Positions 1-8,305 of a DNA stretch of 64,000 nucleotides are shown here, in pieces. How positions within the stretch are numbered: position 1 is the stretch's first letter; each line of letters begins with the position of its first letter. The DNA lies in the NCBI GenBank assembly GCA_029212885.1, contig JARGPC010000002.1, forward strand, positions 166,474 through 230,473. Reading direction: 5' to 3'. Below the pieces are notes generated by a model that worked only from the letters and a program-made list of their open reading frames with translations, searched no databases and had not been told where the DNA came from. The stretch is from Coxiellaceae bacterium (GTDB lineage Bacteria; Pseudomonadota; Gammaproteobacteria; Coxiellales; Coxiellaceae). Both the position numbers and the translations under genes were made by a program.

Positions 1-70
1 CATATTGCTTTGCAATTTTGTGGCGGGGCAATTAAGATAAAAAATTACCACTCTGCTAGGGACGGCATAC

Positions 71-1276
71 ATGCAAAAGCACCACCACTACACGTTGAAA
101 ATCGTCATCGGTATGGTTCTCGGTATTATTGTTGGCTTGTGTTTGCAATATGTGCCGTGGTTAAGTGGTATTCAAAACATTCTGAGCGTTGATATCTTCG
201 GTGTGCTGGGTCAAATTTTTATCCGCTTAATGAAGATGCTGGTGGTGCCGATAGTGTTTGTATCGCTAGTGTGTGGTGTGACTAATTTAACCAATATTCG
301 TTCGCTGGGTAATATCGGTATTAAAGCCATTGTGTTGTATTTATTCACCACAGCTGTGGCGATTTCACTTGCTATTTTTTGTGCTGATATTTTTCAGGTG
401 GGTGAGGGTTTAAATGTAAAGCCGGTGTCAGACTTTGTGATGAAACAAGCGCCGTCGATTAAAACCGTGTTATTAAATTTATTTCCAGTTAATCCAATGA
501 ATGCGTTAGCCGAAGGCAATATGCTGCAGATTATTGTGTTTGCCTTATTGCTGGGTTGCGCCATGGTATTGGTCGGAGATAAATCGAAAAAACTCTCCGA
601 TGTTTTTGACTCAGCCAATGAAGTATTAATGAAACTTATCATGGTGATTATGGAGTTGGCCCCTTATGGTGTGTTCTTCTTATTAGCCAGTTTATTTACG
701 CGTATGCAATTGGTGGATGTTGTGCAGCTGTTAGGCTATTTCGCCACGGTGATTGTTGTTTTAATTTTACAATTTTTGTTTGTTTATAGTGCAATCTTAT
801 GGGTGCTTACTCGCAAGAGTCCGATATGGTTTATGCGCGGTATTTATCCGGCGATGTTATTTGCCTTCAGTGTATCATCGAGTAACGTGTCGATTCCGGT
901 AACCTTACAAACGGTTAAAGAGCGTTTAAAAGTAAAGCCAGCGGTGGCTTCTTTTGTTGTGCCGTTAGGTGCCACGATTAATATGGATGGTACAGCAATT
1001 ATGCAGGGTGTAGCCACGGTATTTATTGCTCATGCTTATCATATTCCATTAGGTATCGGAAGTTATCTCACGGTAATCGGCATGGCAACGCTAGCTTCTG
1101 TCGGTACAGCGGGTGTGCCAGGTGTGGGTTTGATTACATTAGCAATGGTGTTGGAACAAGTAGGCTTGCCGGTTGAAGGTATCGCATTAATTATTGGTGT
1201 GGATCGTTTGTTGGATATGGCGCGTACTGCGGTTAATGTAGCGGGTGATGCTATGGTATCGGTAATTGCCGCCTAG
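71..1276 (+). CDS. Dicarboxylate/amino-acid:cation symporter (DAACS family)
   Basis: Inner-membrane secondary transporter that would import C4-dicarboxylates or acidic amino acids with Na+ or H+. The 401 residues are almost entirely hydrophobic helices, the usual length for the family. Two family signatures are clear: the serine-rich re-entrant loop SVSSSNVSIPVT near residue 270 and the ion-binding NMDGT motif at residues 304-308. The C-terminal helix with D..R..VNVAGD is also present. AGGGA about 8 bases upstream supports the ATG at 71. Which substrate (glutamate, aspartate, succinate) cannot be read from the sequence. The family call is secure, the substrate is not. Confidence 0.93.
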   Translation: MQKHHHYTLKIVIGMVLGIIVGLCLQYVPWLSGIQNILSVDIFGVLGQIFIRLMKMLVVPIVFVSLVCGVTNLTNIRSLGNIGIKAIVLYLFTTAVAISLAIFCADIFQVGEGLNVKPVSDFVMKQAPSIKTVLLNLFPVNPMNALAEGNMLQIIVFALLLGCAMVLVGDKSKKLSDVFDSANEVLMKLIMVIMELAPYGVFFLLASLFTRMQLVDVVQLLGYFATVIVVLILQFLFVYSAILWVLTRKSPIWFMRGIYPAMLFAFSVSSSNVSIPVTLQTVKERLKVKPAVASFVVPLGATINMDGTAIMQGVATVFIAHAYHIPLGIGSYLTVIGMATLASVGTAGVPGVGLITLAMVLEQVGLPVEGIALIIGVDRLLDMARTAVNVAGDAMVSVIAA

Positions 1277-1280
1277 ATTA

Positions 1281-1583
1281 TTAAGCGGCTTTTTTTGTTT
1301 CTTTATCTGTTTCTTTGTCGGCTTTTTTAACAACAGGTTTTGCTTTGGCATTTGCCGCCTTTGCTGCTTGCATCTCTTTGAATTTTTTAATACCCATTTG
1401 CGTTACTGATTGAATTTGATTAGCAGCTGTTTTAATAACTTTGCTGGCAATGGCAATAGTGGTGGGGTTAACAACTTTTTTATAGGCGGTTTGTGCATGA
1501 TTCATCGCGTTATTTATCGTGCTAGTGCCGCTGTCTTTAGAACCTTCTGATTTAGCTGCTTTTTTTTCTTTTGTGTCGCTCAT
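1281..1583 (-). CDS. Hypothetical Lys/Ala-rich small protein
   Basis: About 100 residues, not recognised. The middle (NPTTIAIASKVIKTAANQ) is a hydrophobic/amphipathic helix. Both ends are very rich in Lys, Ala and Glu, with a tail of repeated KETDKET type. This low-complexity composition resembles phasin-like or nucleoid-binding proteins, but no family can be named. I chose the ATG at 1583 because AGGAA sits 9 bases upstream; an in-frame start at 1628 has no ribosome binding site. The gene converges on the symporter gene with only 4 bases between the stops. Confidence 0.6.
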   Translation of the reverse strand: MSDTKEKKAAKSEGSKDSGTSTINNAMNHAQTAYKKVVNPTTIAIASKVIKTAANQIQSVTQMGIKKFKEMQAAKAANAKAKPVVKKADKETDKETKKAA

Positions 1584-1636
1584 GGTAATGAATTCCTGTA
1601 ACTTATTAATCTGTAGATAGAATATCATTTGACCAT

Positions 1637-1686
1637 TAAAAAAGCCTTAACGATTTGGGTATAGCGCTTAAAGGCAGTTTTTTAAA
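1637..1686. terminator. Bidirectional hairpin with T/A tracts
   Basis: The arms GCCTTAA and TTAAAGGC (one bulge) are flanked on both sides by A/T runs, so it reads as a terminator-like hairpin in either direction. It lies between the divergent starts at 1583 (minus) and 1748 (plus), an odd place for a terminator, so it could instead act as a leader structure. Confidence 0.35.
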
Positions 1687-1747
1687 ATCTCAGGTCTAGC
1701 CATCATTTTTTTCTGTGTTATAGTGAGGCGATTAACAGGGAGTAACC

Positions 1748-2515
1748 ATGAACATTGATAAAAAAGTAGCCGTTATCACTGGTGGCGCTTCTGGCATGGG
1801 TGCAGCCAGCGCTATTCAACTCGCCAAGCAAGGTGCACAAGTTGCACTATTAGATATGAATCTGGATGGAGCACAGTCACTGGCTGAAGAGCTGGGTGGT
1901 ATAGCTGTCGCTTGTGATGTTAGTGATGCAGACAGCACTGATGAGGCATTGCAAACAGTAGTAAAGCAATATGGTGAAATACATGTAGCGGTTAATTGTG
2001 CGGGTATTGCTCCGGCTAAAAGAGTGGTTGCCAAAGATGGCAGCGCGATGCCGTTGGAAAATTTTAAACGTGTGATTGATATTAATCTGATTGGCACGTT
2101 TAACGTTTTACGTTTAGTCTCAGCTCATATGAGCCAGCAGCAACAGCAAACCGATAGCGGTGAGCGCGGCGTAATTATTAATACAGCATCAGTGGCGGCC
2201 TTTGAAGGTCAAATTGGTCAGGCGGCTTACAGTGCGTCCAAAGGTGGAATCGTGGCGATGGCATTACCGATCGCACGTGAGTTAGAGCGTTTTGGTATTC
2301 GTGTAATGACGATTGCTCCGGGTATTATGTCAACACCGATGATGGCCGGTATGCCTGACAATGTGCAACAGGCGTTAGCACAAACGGTAACGTTTCCTAA
2401 AAGACTGGGTGAGGCCAGTGAATATGCTAATTTAGTGCAGCATATTGTTGAGAATGAGTATTTAAATGGCGAAGTGATTCGTCTTGATGGAGCTATTCGC
2501 ATGAGTGCACGCTAA
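1748..2515 (+). CDS. 3-hydroxyacyl-CoA / 3-hydroxy-2-methylbutyryl-CoA dehydrogenase (SDR, HSD10-like)
   Basis: NAD-dependent cytosolic short-chain dehydrogenase. The Rossmann glycine motif TGGASGMG lies near residue 11 and NCAGI follows. The catalytic triad is S148, Y161 and K165 (AYSASKGG). The C-terminal half (PIARELERFGIRVMTIAPG ... NGEVIRLDGAIRM) matches the HSD17B10-type group, whose members oxidise 3-hydroxy-2-methylbutyryl-CoA in isoleucine degradation and short 3-hydroxyacyl-CoAs. This fits the branched-chain 2-oxoacid dehydrogenase operon 6 kb away. AGGGAG precedes the ATG. The stop overlaps the next start (TAATG), so the HAD-like gene is probably translationally coupled. Confidence 0.88.
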   Translation: MNIDKKVAVITGGASGMGAASAIQLAKQGAQVALLDMNLDGAQSLAEELGGIAVACDVSDADSTDEALQTVVKQYGEIHVAVNCAGIAPAKRVVAKDGSAMPLENFKRVIDINLIGTFNVLRLVSAHMSQQQQQTDSGERGVIINTASVAAFEGQIGQAAYSASKGGIVAMALPIARELERFGIRVMTIAPGIMSTPMMAGMPDNVQQALAQTVTFPKRLGEASEYANLVQHIVENEYLNGEVIRLDGAIRMSAR

Positions 2516-3909
2516 TGAGTCGAGCCGCAACAATCCCCCCCCGGTTAGTGCATATACCTTTAAGTGATTTTTTTGGTACAGAGATTGATTCCAGTGGTGA
2601 AGAAAAAAGCTTATCCCCTGTGGGGTCTGGTGCTCACCAATTACTTGAAATGTTGCCAGAAGATATACGTGAAGACTTAACCTTGGTGCTTTCGGGTGAA
2701 GTAAAATCCGGTGCTATACCACTGTCTTATCGTCATAAATTACCTGGATTGAGCGACGAAGTTCAACCGTTTGTTTCCTTATCTGGTAAAACAAAACAAC
2801 TGCGTGAATATTTAAAAAGCATAGGAGTGTCTCAGGCTGTTATTCAAACAGGTGATGGCAAGTTTTTACGGCTATATACGCGAGAATATAGGCACACCCC
2901 ATGTTCATGGGGCAGCATGTTTGCTGAAACACCGGATAGAACCCTGTCAGCCGAAAAACAAACAGCAGTGCGTATGTTGATGGATACTGGTGAAGTGTTA
3001 GAGTTATCCAGTCAGCCTTCAGGTCAGCGTTGCAGTGAAAGAATTGCATTACCCGTTGTAGGCGCGATAGATGAAAGTAGTTTTGAAAAAATAGTGGCTC
3101 AAGCGCGTACTGTTTTTGAGGTGGGTGGCACGGTAGATTTTTGGTCAGATTTAGACGATTCGCTGTTATTAACTCGGCAGTCTGTAGTAGCTAAAAAAAC
3201 GGTATTGAACCCAGCTGTGTTGGACTTGGCTGAGCGCTTAAAAGTAGAATGCGCTCACTACTCGAGTATAGGTGCGAAGTTTAAAATGCGTTTAATTACT
3301 TCGCGTAGGTTGCGTGGTTTGACTCAGACAGATATGAATACTCGCGTTAGTCAATGGATTAATGGTGAAGCAAAGTCTGAAAAAAAGCCGCATATGCACT
3401 CAGTACAGGCGATTATTCAAGCCATACCGGCATGGCTTAAGCCCTACTTAGTGCATGCATGTCCACATACTGGGGCAAAGTATGTAATGTCGCCAACAGG
3501 TGAAACGGTGTTGCACCATCATAAGCGCGGTAGCATTGCTGATCACTATATAGAACACCCGATAGATAAAGATGCCAGAAATAGACTGTGTATTTTAGCA
3601 GATGATAATGAGGATGAGTGCCGGCCATTAGTTGGCAAGAAAGCGGAGGCGCTTGTTAATCGAGGGATAACGTTTCAGCTGATAAATGTTAGCACGCAAG
3701 ATACGGTGTTGACCACTAGCCGAGCTGGCATGCAGGGCTATGTTGCAAGCTTTGTTGACGCCTTACCGTTGTTGCATGCTACGCCGGTAGTCGTGGAGCC
3801 TCTAAGGGGGGCAGCATTGCGTCGATTATCTATCACTACAACTACATCGATAACCGATTCAGCCTCTGTGGCGGTCGAGCCTGCACAGACTCCTGTTATG
3901 GTGAGGTGA
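2515..3909 (+). CDS. HAD-like hydrolase-fold protein of unknown role
   Basis: 464 residues, not recognised by full-length similarity. Motifs in the second half follow the haloacid dehalogenase order: a DLDDS motif I (D212, D214) after a hydrophobic strand, a motif II-like MRLITSRR, then lysines and a motif IV-like ILADDNEDE (D363, D364). The first 200 residues have no visible motif. HAD enzymes use the first Asp as nucleophile for phosphate transfer, so a phosphatase is possible. The ATG overlaps the stop of the dehydrogenase gene by one base. A host-directed role is conceivable because the protein is soluble and lineage-specific, but nothing proves it. Confidence 0.5.
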   Translation: MSRAATIPPRLVHIPLSDFFGTEIDSSGEEKSLSPVGSGAHQLLEMLPEDIREDLTLVLSGEVKSGAIPLSYRHKLPGLSDEVQPFVSLSGKTKQLREYLKSIGVSQAVIQTGDGKFLRLYTREYRHTPCSWGSMFAETPDRTLSAEKQTAVRMLMDTGEVLELSSQPSGQRCSERIALPVVGAIDESSFEKIVAQARTVFEVGGTVDFWSDLDDSLLLTRQSVVAKKTVLNPAVLDLAERLKVECAHYSSIGAKFKMRLITSRRLRGLTQTDMNTRVSQWINGEAKSEKKPHMHSVQAIIQAIPAWLKPYLVHACPHTGAKYVMSPTGETVLHHHKRGSIADHYIEHPIDKDARNRLCILADDNEDECRPLVGKKAEALVNRGITFQLINVSTQDTVLTTSRAGMQGYVASFVDALPLLHATPVVVEPLRGAALRRLSITTTTSITDSASVAVEPAQTPVMVR

Positions 3910-4021
3910 TAGCGATTCTTCAGTAGTCGTCTGTCGCCATGACATATGTTTTTTGCTTGACCTGTTGCCGCACTGCTTTACAATTTTAGCTTCCAAAAAC
4001 AATGCTTGTGGGAGGGCATTA

Positions 4022-4804
4022 ATGAGTCGTGGAAGTTCGAGTAACTCTGATCGGTCAGATAGTCGATCACCATCTTCATCTTTATCTCCATCACGCAGTG
4101 TGGGTGTTGAATCATGGCATCGTACCGGCAGAATTGCTGGGTGGGGTGGCGAACCAGAGCCTAAAATTATACGAGAACAAAAAGCTGAATCAGCAGCTGA
4201 AGAATTTAGTTTTGCGTCAATTGGCACGGTGTGGGCATTAACCACCGTTGCTGTGGATATCTATCGCATAACGAAAGACCCAAAGGCGGAGCTTAAAAAT
4301 ATACTGTTTACTGCTGGTTTACTGGTACGCCTTGCTATTGGTTACTACGGTGCAAAAGATACGTTAAAACTGTTTTATGCATTATCACACCCATACAGCC
4401 CAGATCCTAGTCGTGTACCTATTGATGTTATATTAAGAAAAACAGTGCATGACGTGCTGGATAAATTAATGGCTATGCTACGTTATGGTTTTTCTGGCGG
4501 ACCGTTTGCGGCTACCACGCCAGCTGAAAGTCAGTTGGCCTCGAATAAGGCAGCTGTTGCTGAAACGCTAAAAGGTTTCGCACCAGCTATGGCATTATTT
4601 GTCAATATTATGTTGGCTTCGATCAAGACACGTGTAGCCCCATCGTCCTCACAAGCATTTTCAGAGTTTAAGATTTTATTTCCATTGATGATGGTACCTA
4701 CATTGGGGTTACATTTAAAAATGATGACGATAAAAGTGGATGACGTAATAAAGGATGATGTGAGAGAGGAGTCTACACCTGTATCACCTAGCACTAGTAT
4801 TTAA
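4022..4804 (+). CDS. Hypothetical membrane protein with Ser-rich N-terminus
   Basis: 260 residues, not recognised. The first 35 residues are almost all Ser, Arg, Asp and Pro (a disordered SR-like stretch). Hydrophobic segments follow around FASIGTVWALTTVAV, NILFTAGLLVRLAIGYYG and MALFVNIMLASI, and the tail is short and charged. The ATG at 4022 is preferred because GGGAGGG lies about 8 bases upstream; a longer TTG start at 3953 has no such site. It heads a plus-strand run of three small membrane-protein genes. Confidence 0.6.
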   Translation: MSRGSSSNSDRSDSRSPSSSLSPSRSVGVESWHRTGRIAGWGGEPEPKIIREQKAESAAEEFSFASIGTVWALTTVAVDIYRITKDPKAELKNILFTAGLLVRLAIGYYGAKDTLKLFYALSHPYSPDPSRVPIDVILRKTVHDVLDKLMAMLRYGFSGGPFAATTPAESQLASNKAAVAETLKGFAPAMALFVNIMLASIKTRVAPSSSQAFSEFKILFPLMMVPTLGLHLKMMTIKVDDVIKDDVREESTPVSPSTSI

Positions 4805-4825
4805 TGGCTGAATAATTAAGGAAGA

Positions 4826-5365
4826 ATGATGCCAAAATTTAATGATGACATGATAGGCCGTTTATGGCGCCAACGGATGGCGGTGGGAACCTTGACAGTT
4901 GGTTCTTATTTAATGGCAGTGAGCAGCTGTCTTGCGTTTTACGCATTTCAACGCGGTAAAGTAGCTGATGTATTAACAGTATCGGGTTTTTTGCGTACGG
5001 CTTTATTTGCTGTTGCACTAAAGGGTGGGTTCGAATTATTGCGTGCCGCACCAGCAACGCATCAACGTTATTTTGATAGTTGGTTACCCGATAAAGTGAC
5101 CATGTTGTCTCGGCCATCGTTCGATGCTGAGCTCAAGCAAGAACAAGCGAGTTACAAAGTATTCACCTCGGCTGCTTTCTTAACTTTAGCAGTATTACAA
5201 CAGTATTATTTGCCTCAATTGCTAAGCGGTAAAGAGCACGTGGCGCATGTTTCCACAGCTGCAATGGCGACATTGGTAACATGCTGCGCGGCAGTTAAAA
5301 AGCAGCGCGAGATGCTATCGGCAGTTACTGAGGTTAAGGAAGTGGGTTTCACAAATAGACCCTAG
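4826..5365 (+). CDS. Hypothetical membrane protein, tandem paralogue 1
   Basis: 179 residues with three to four hydrophobic segments, unknown function. It shares a core with the next gene: a helix FLRTALFAVALKG, then YFDSWLP, then a block ending in FDAELKQEQ, followed by a hydrophobic pair of helices. AGGAAG precedes the ATG at 4826 (a second ATG follows at once). The spacing of 21 bases from the upstream gene suggests one operon. Confidence 0.65.
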   Translation: MMPKFNDDMIGRLWRQRMAVGTLTVGSYLMAVSSCLAFYAFQRGKVADVLTVSGFLRTALFAVALKGGFELLRAAPATHQRYFDSWLPDKVTMLSRPSFDAELKQEQASYKVFTSAAFLTLAVLQQYYLPQLLSGKEHVAHVSTAAMATLVTCCAAVKKQREMLSAVTEVKEVGFTNRP

Positions 5366-5392
5366 TTAACTGAAATAAAAAAGGGAGTTTTT

Positions 5393-6019
5393 ATGACCAG
5401 AAGAGTGGCGGTAAAATTGGATTGTGAATTTACCGAGGCGGATTTACGTAGACGGCCAGAACGACGGGCAGTGCATTTTGGTGATGCTATTATTCAGCGC
5501 GTGAATCGTCAACATGGATTTGCAATCAAAGCAGCAGGGACGTGTTTTCTTTATGCGGTAGCAACGCATATTGCATTGAATGCTGTGCTGTTTGGCAATG
5601 CAGCAAACTTAACCACGTTGCCTGCAGTAGGTAATGCAGCATTCCGTACCATGCTATTTGCAATTTCTGTTAAAGGGATACTGCGCTGGAATGATCAGGA
5701 TAAATACGTGCGTCAGTCTTATTATGATAAGTGGCTGCCAACGGAGAGGGCCGTAATTAAGCCTCAAATGTTTAATCAGGAGCTTAAGCAAGAACAAAGA
5801 ACTTTTATTGCTATTACGGCTGCTGTGTTGAGCCTTCCTGCGGTGATGCAATTTGCTTGCTTGCCTGCTTCAATTAGTTTGCTAGAAAAAATAAGTGTAA
5901 CGCTAATTAGTAGTCTATTTGTTGCCAATCATTTGTTTGATACAGCAGATCAACAGAGTAAACAATTGCGCGCTGCTACCATGTTAAGTATGCCTGAAGT
6001 GCCGGTGCATAGGCCTTGA
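5393..6019 (+). CDS. Hypothetical membrane protein, tandem paralogue 2
   Basis: 208 residues and clearly related to its upstream neighbour: FRTMLFAISVKG, YYDKWLP and FNQELKQEQ align with FRTALFAVALKG, YFDSWLP and FDAELKQEQ. The basic N-terminus (RRRPERRA) is extra. GGGAG precedes the ATG. The 3' end overlaps the convergent TSUP gene by 44 bases, so the C-terminal sequence is constrained on both strands. The function is unknown; a local tandem duplication explains the pair. Confidence 0.65.
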   Translation: MTRRVAVKLDCEFTEADLRRRPERRAVHFGDAIIQRVNRQHGFAIKAAGTCFLYAVATHIALNAVLFGNAANLTTLPAVGNAAFRTMLFAISVKGILRWNDQDKYVRQSYYDKWLPTERAVIKPQMFNQELKQEQRTFIAITAAVLSLPAVMQFACLPASISLLEKISVTLISSLFVANHLFDTADQQSKQLRAATMLSMPEVPVHRP

Positions 6020-6758
6020 TAAATACATCGACCAGCATAATGCTGACCATGATAATATAAAATGGTTTAATTAGTCGGTGACCTCGGTGGATGACAAGTC
6101 GTGCACCAATATGTGAGCCGATTAATTGCCCGATGGCCATGGCGATTGCCGCAGGGTAGTTGATGTTACCAACCAATATAAACGGAATTACCGATGTGAC
6201 ATTGCCGATAAAGTTGAGTGGCTTAGTGTGCATGGTGGCATTAACGATATTCATGCCAGCGAAAAACATCAGCGAGAACATCCACAGTGACCCCGTCGGT
6301 GGGCCAAAGAAACCATTATAAAAACCAATCAACACGCCAAATACTAGGCTAAAAGTGCGCCATGATAATCTCGCTGGGCCATCCACTTCACGCGCCTTGG
6401 GTGAAAAGATGGTGTAGATCAGTACCACCAATAATAAGAATGGCAGTAACTTGCTTAATATATCAGGGTGAATCAACTGTATGCATATCGCGCCGACAGT
6501 GGCACTGATAGCGGTAATGATTAATGCAGTAATCATCTGTTTTAAATCAATTTTTTTCTTGCGGATAAAGTGCAGTGCGGCATTCAGTTCACCGACGCAG
6601 GATTGCAATTTATTGGTACCTAAGGTGACGGCAGGTGACAGCCCTGCGCTTAATAAAGCGGGTACACAAATGAGGCCGCCACCTCCAGCGAGGGTGTCGA
6701 TAATGCCTGCAATTAGACCGGTAAATCCCAGTGCAATTAATGTTATCCAATGAATCAT
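5976..6758 (-). CDS. TSUP/TauE-SafE family anion exporter
   Basis: 260-residue inner-membrane permease of the sulfite exporter TauE/SafE (YfcA-like) family. The family's two half-repeats are visible. The first carries GLIAGIIDTLAGGGGLICVPALL and GTNKLQS. The second carries GFYNGFFGPPTGSLW and AMAIGQLIGSHIGARL. Members export sulfite, sulfoacetate or other small organosulfur anions, but the substrate cannot be told here. The ATG at 6758 has AAGGAA upstream; an in-frame TTG directly before it is not needed. Confidence 0.9.
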   Translation of the reverse strand: MIHWITLIALGFTGLIAGIIDTLAGGGGLICVPALLSAGLSPAVTLGTNKLQSCVGELNAALHFIRKKKIDLKQMITALIITAISATVGAICIQLIHPDILSKLLPFLLLVVLIYTIFSPKAREVDGPARLSWRTFSLVFGVLIGFYNGFFGPPTGSLWMFSLMFFAGMNIVNATMHTKPLNFIGNVTSVIPFILVGNINYPAAIAMAIGQLIGSHIGARLVIHRGHRLIKPFYIIMVSIMLVDVFIKAYAPALQAYLTW

Positions 6759-6783
6759 CAAAATTCCTTGTTGGTCTGAGACC

Positions 6784-6829
6784 CCGGCCTTTAGGCCGGA
6801 AGGAGCGTGTGCTGACAGAGACTGTCAGC
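6784..6829. other. Two adjacent perfect hairpins in the TSUP leader region
   Basis: CCGGCC-TTTA-GGCCGG (6784-6799) is followed 11 bases later by GCTGACAG-AGA-CTGTCAGC (6811-6829). They lie between the start of the TSUP gene and the end of the next minus-strand gene, so they would be in the TSUP 5' leader or end the upstream transcript. Neither has a T-tract on the minus strand, so a plain terminator is unlikely. Confidence 0.4.
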
Positions 6830-6863
6830 TTTCATTCGCGCGAGTGTAGTGTAAAAAATGAAC

Positions 6864-8096
6864 TTATGCAATCATTGTTGGGCCGTGAGGTTCTGTTTCC
6901 GCATCATCACTGAGTTGATTAGGTGCTTGAAAGAATTTAAATTTTTGCTTGAGGCTTTTTAAGCCGCCAATAACGATGGTATGTACTTCTGAGCCGCCAT
7001 TAATTAAACCTGCCACCATGGCACTAATAACCGCTGTTTGGTAAAGGTGTTGGTTAATCTTTAATGGGCAGCCTTTTTCTATGCCTTCTTCCCAGAGTTT
7101 GCCATAGGTACGATAGATAGTAATTTCTGCAATAATAAAATTAATCACCAAGGCGACTAGCACAGCACCACCCAGTACTTTGTAAGGTCTGCTGTGGGCT
7201 ACTGGACGTGTTGAGAGTTGCGGTACTGTTGCTCCAGCCCTTTCCGTGGGAGTTAATAAACTTTCTTGTAGCATGGTCGGTTTTGTTTTCTGCTTGCAAC
7301 AAGGCAAGTTGGCCACCATGTCGCCACGTTGCATCCATGTTTGTACTTGGCCAATAGCAAAGAAAACGATGCTGCTGTTGATGGCGGTAATTAATAAGCT
7401 GGAAATGGTTGAGGGGTGTGTAAAGCCTTCACATTGGCTTGCATTAGCAGCCCAGGTTCTAAAGATGCTGCTAGCAATAGCAACTAAATTACAGAAGACA
7501 CCAAACAAGGCAAAGGGTACGGCTGCGCGTGTTTTACCGCTGTAATTGGCAGATGACTTATGGAGGTCGTCAATTATTTTGCGGGTAATAATTTGTGTCG
7601 ACAATATACCGATAATTGGTTGCGCGCCAAAGGTAATGGCATAGTAGGCAGGCCAAAATATGTTTTTTGGTATAAAGTTTGCTGAGCTCATGTCATCTAT
7701 TGCATGGGTCTGGTTATTGTTGGTGGTGACGTTAGAGTACACTTGAGCTAGCTGTACTATCCATAACGTCACGCTGAGAGCGGCTACTTTTTTATTGCTA
7801 AAATAAAACGACTGCATGTCATGGTTAGCGGGTATTGGCTGGCACGATATTTTCTTATCTAACCATTGGCCGGTTTGTTTGGTGACTTCATTGGTTTTAA
7901 ATAAGTGGTAGAGTAAAAAAGTAAAAAAGACCCGGCCGGCTTGGCTGATGGCAAATAAGCTCATTTGCTTTGGATCATGTCGAATATGACTGGTGTTGGC
8001 AAAGGCTAAGTAGTTTAGAAATACCGTTTGAGTAGTTGATAGTATGGTGCACGAAACCGCAGTTGCTGGTAGTATTCGTTCGAGAATTTTTGGCAC
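6864..8096 (-). CDS. Hypothetical polytopic membrane protein
   Basis: 410 residues with about eight hydrophobic segments spread along the chain, for example FVNYL-like segments near the N-terminus and SLLITAINSSIVFFAIG and VLGGAVLVALVINFIIA later. No transporter family is recognised. The start is a GTG at 8096 with GGGAG about 7 bases upstream. The C-terminal 40 residues are charged and probably cytoplasmic. A 208-base non-coding gap separates it from the end of the branched-chain operon, and no clear terminator is visible there. Confidence 0.6.
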   Translation of the reverse strand: MPKILERILPATAVSCTILSTTQTVFLNYLAFANTSHIRHDPKQMSLFAISQAGRVFFTFLLYHLFKTNEVTKQTGQWLDKKISCQPIPANHDMQSFYFSNKKVAALSVTLWIVQLAQVYSNVTTNNNQTHAIDDMSSANFIPKNIFWPAYYAITFGAQPIIGILSTQIITRKIIDDLHKSSANYSGKTRAAVPFALFGVFCNLVAIASSIFRTWAANASQCEGFTHPSTISSLLITAINSSIVFFAIGQVQTWMQRGDMVANLPCCKQKTKPTMLQESLLTPTERAGATVPQLSTRPVAHSRPYKVLGGAVLVALVINFIIAEITIYRTYGKLWEEGIEKGCPLKINQHLYQTAVISAMVAGLINGGSEVHTIVIGGLKSLKQKFKFFQAPNQLSDDAETEPHGPTMIA

Positions 8097-8305
8097 TTAA
8101 GCTCCCACACTTAACTTTTAATATTTATGCAGTGTACCTTTTTTGACGTTATATTCAAAGCTTGATTGTTATCTATATCATTCCGGGCCTTGTATTCCTT
8201 GACATCCGTGTATCATACACCGCTGTGAAAGGCAGCCCGGTACCCTTGCTTTCTACGGCTGTATGGTCTTGTCTCGGAAATTATGATGCGGTTTGTTCCT
8301 GCAAC

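Noticed and set aside
3859..4245. 128-residue minus-strand gene
   Set aside because: It lies antisense to the end of the HAD-like gene and the start of the Ser-rich membrane protein; its Asp/Arg-rich sequence is the mirror of the Ser-rich codons.
6864..8096. Transporter of a known family
   Set aside because: Although polytopic, it shows none of the signature motifs of MFS, ABC, DMT or APC families.
8208..8220. Operator palindrome GTGTATCATACAC
   Set aside because: The 13-base palindrome is perfect, but it lies in a gap without a visible promoter and has no second copy, so it is not claimed.
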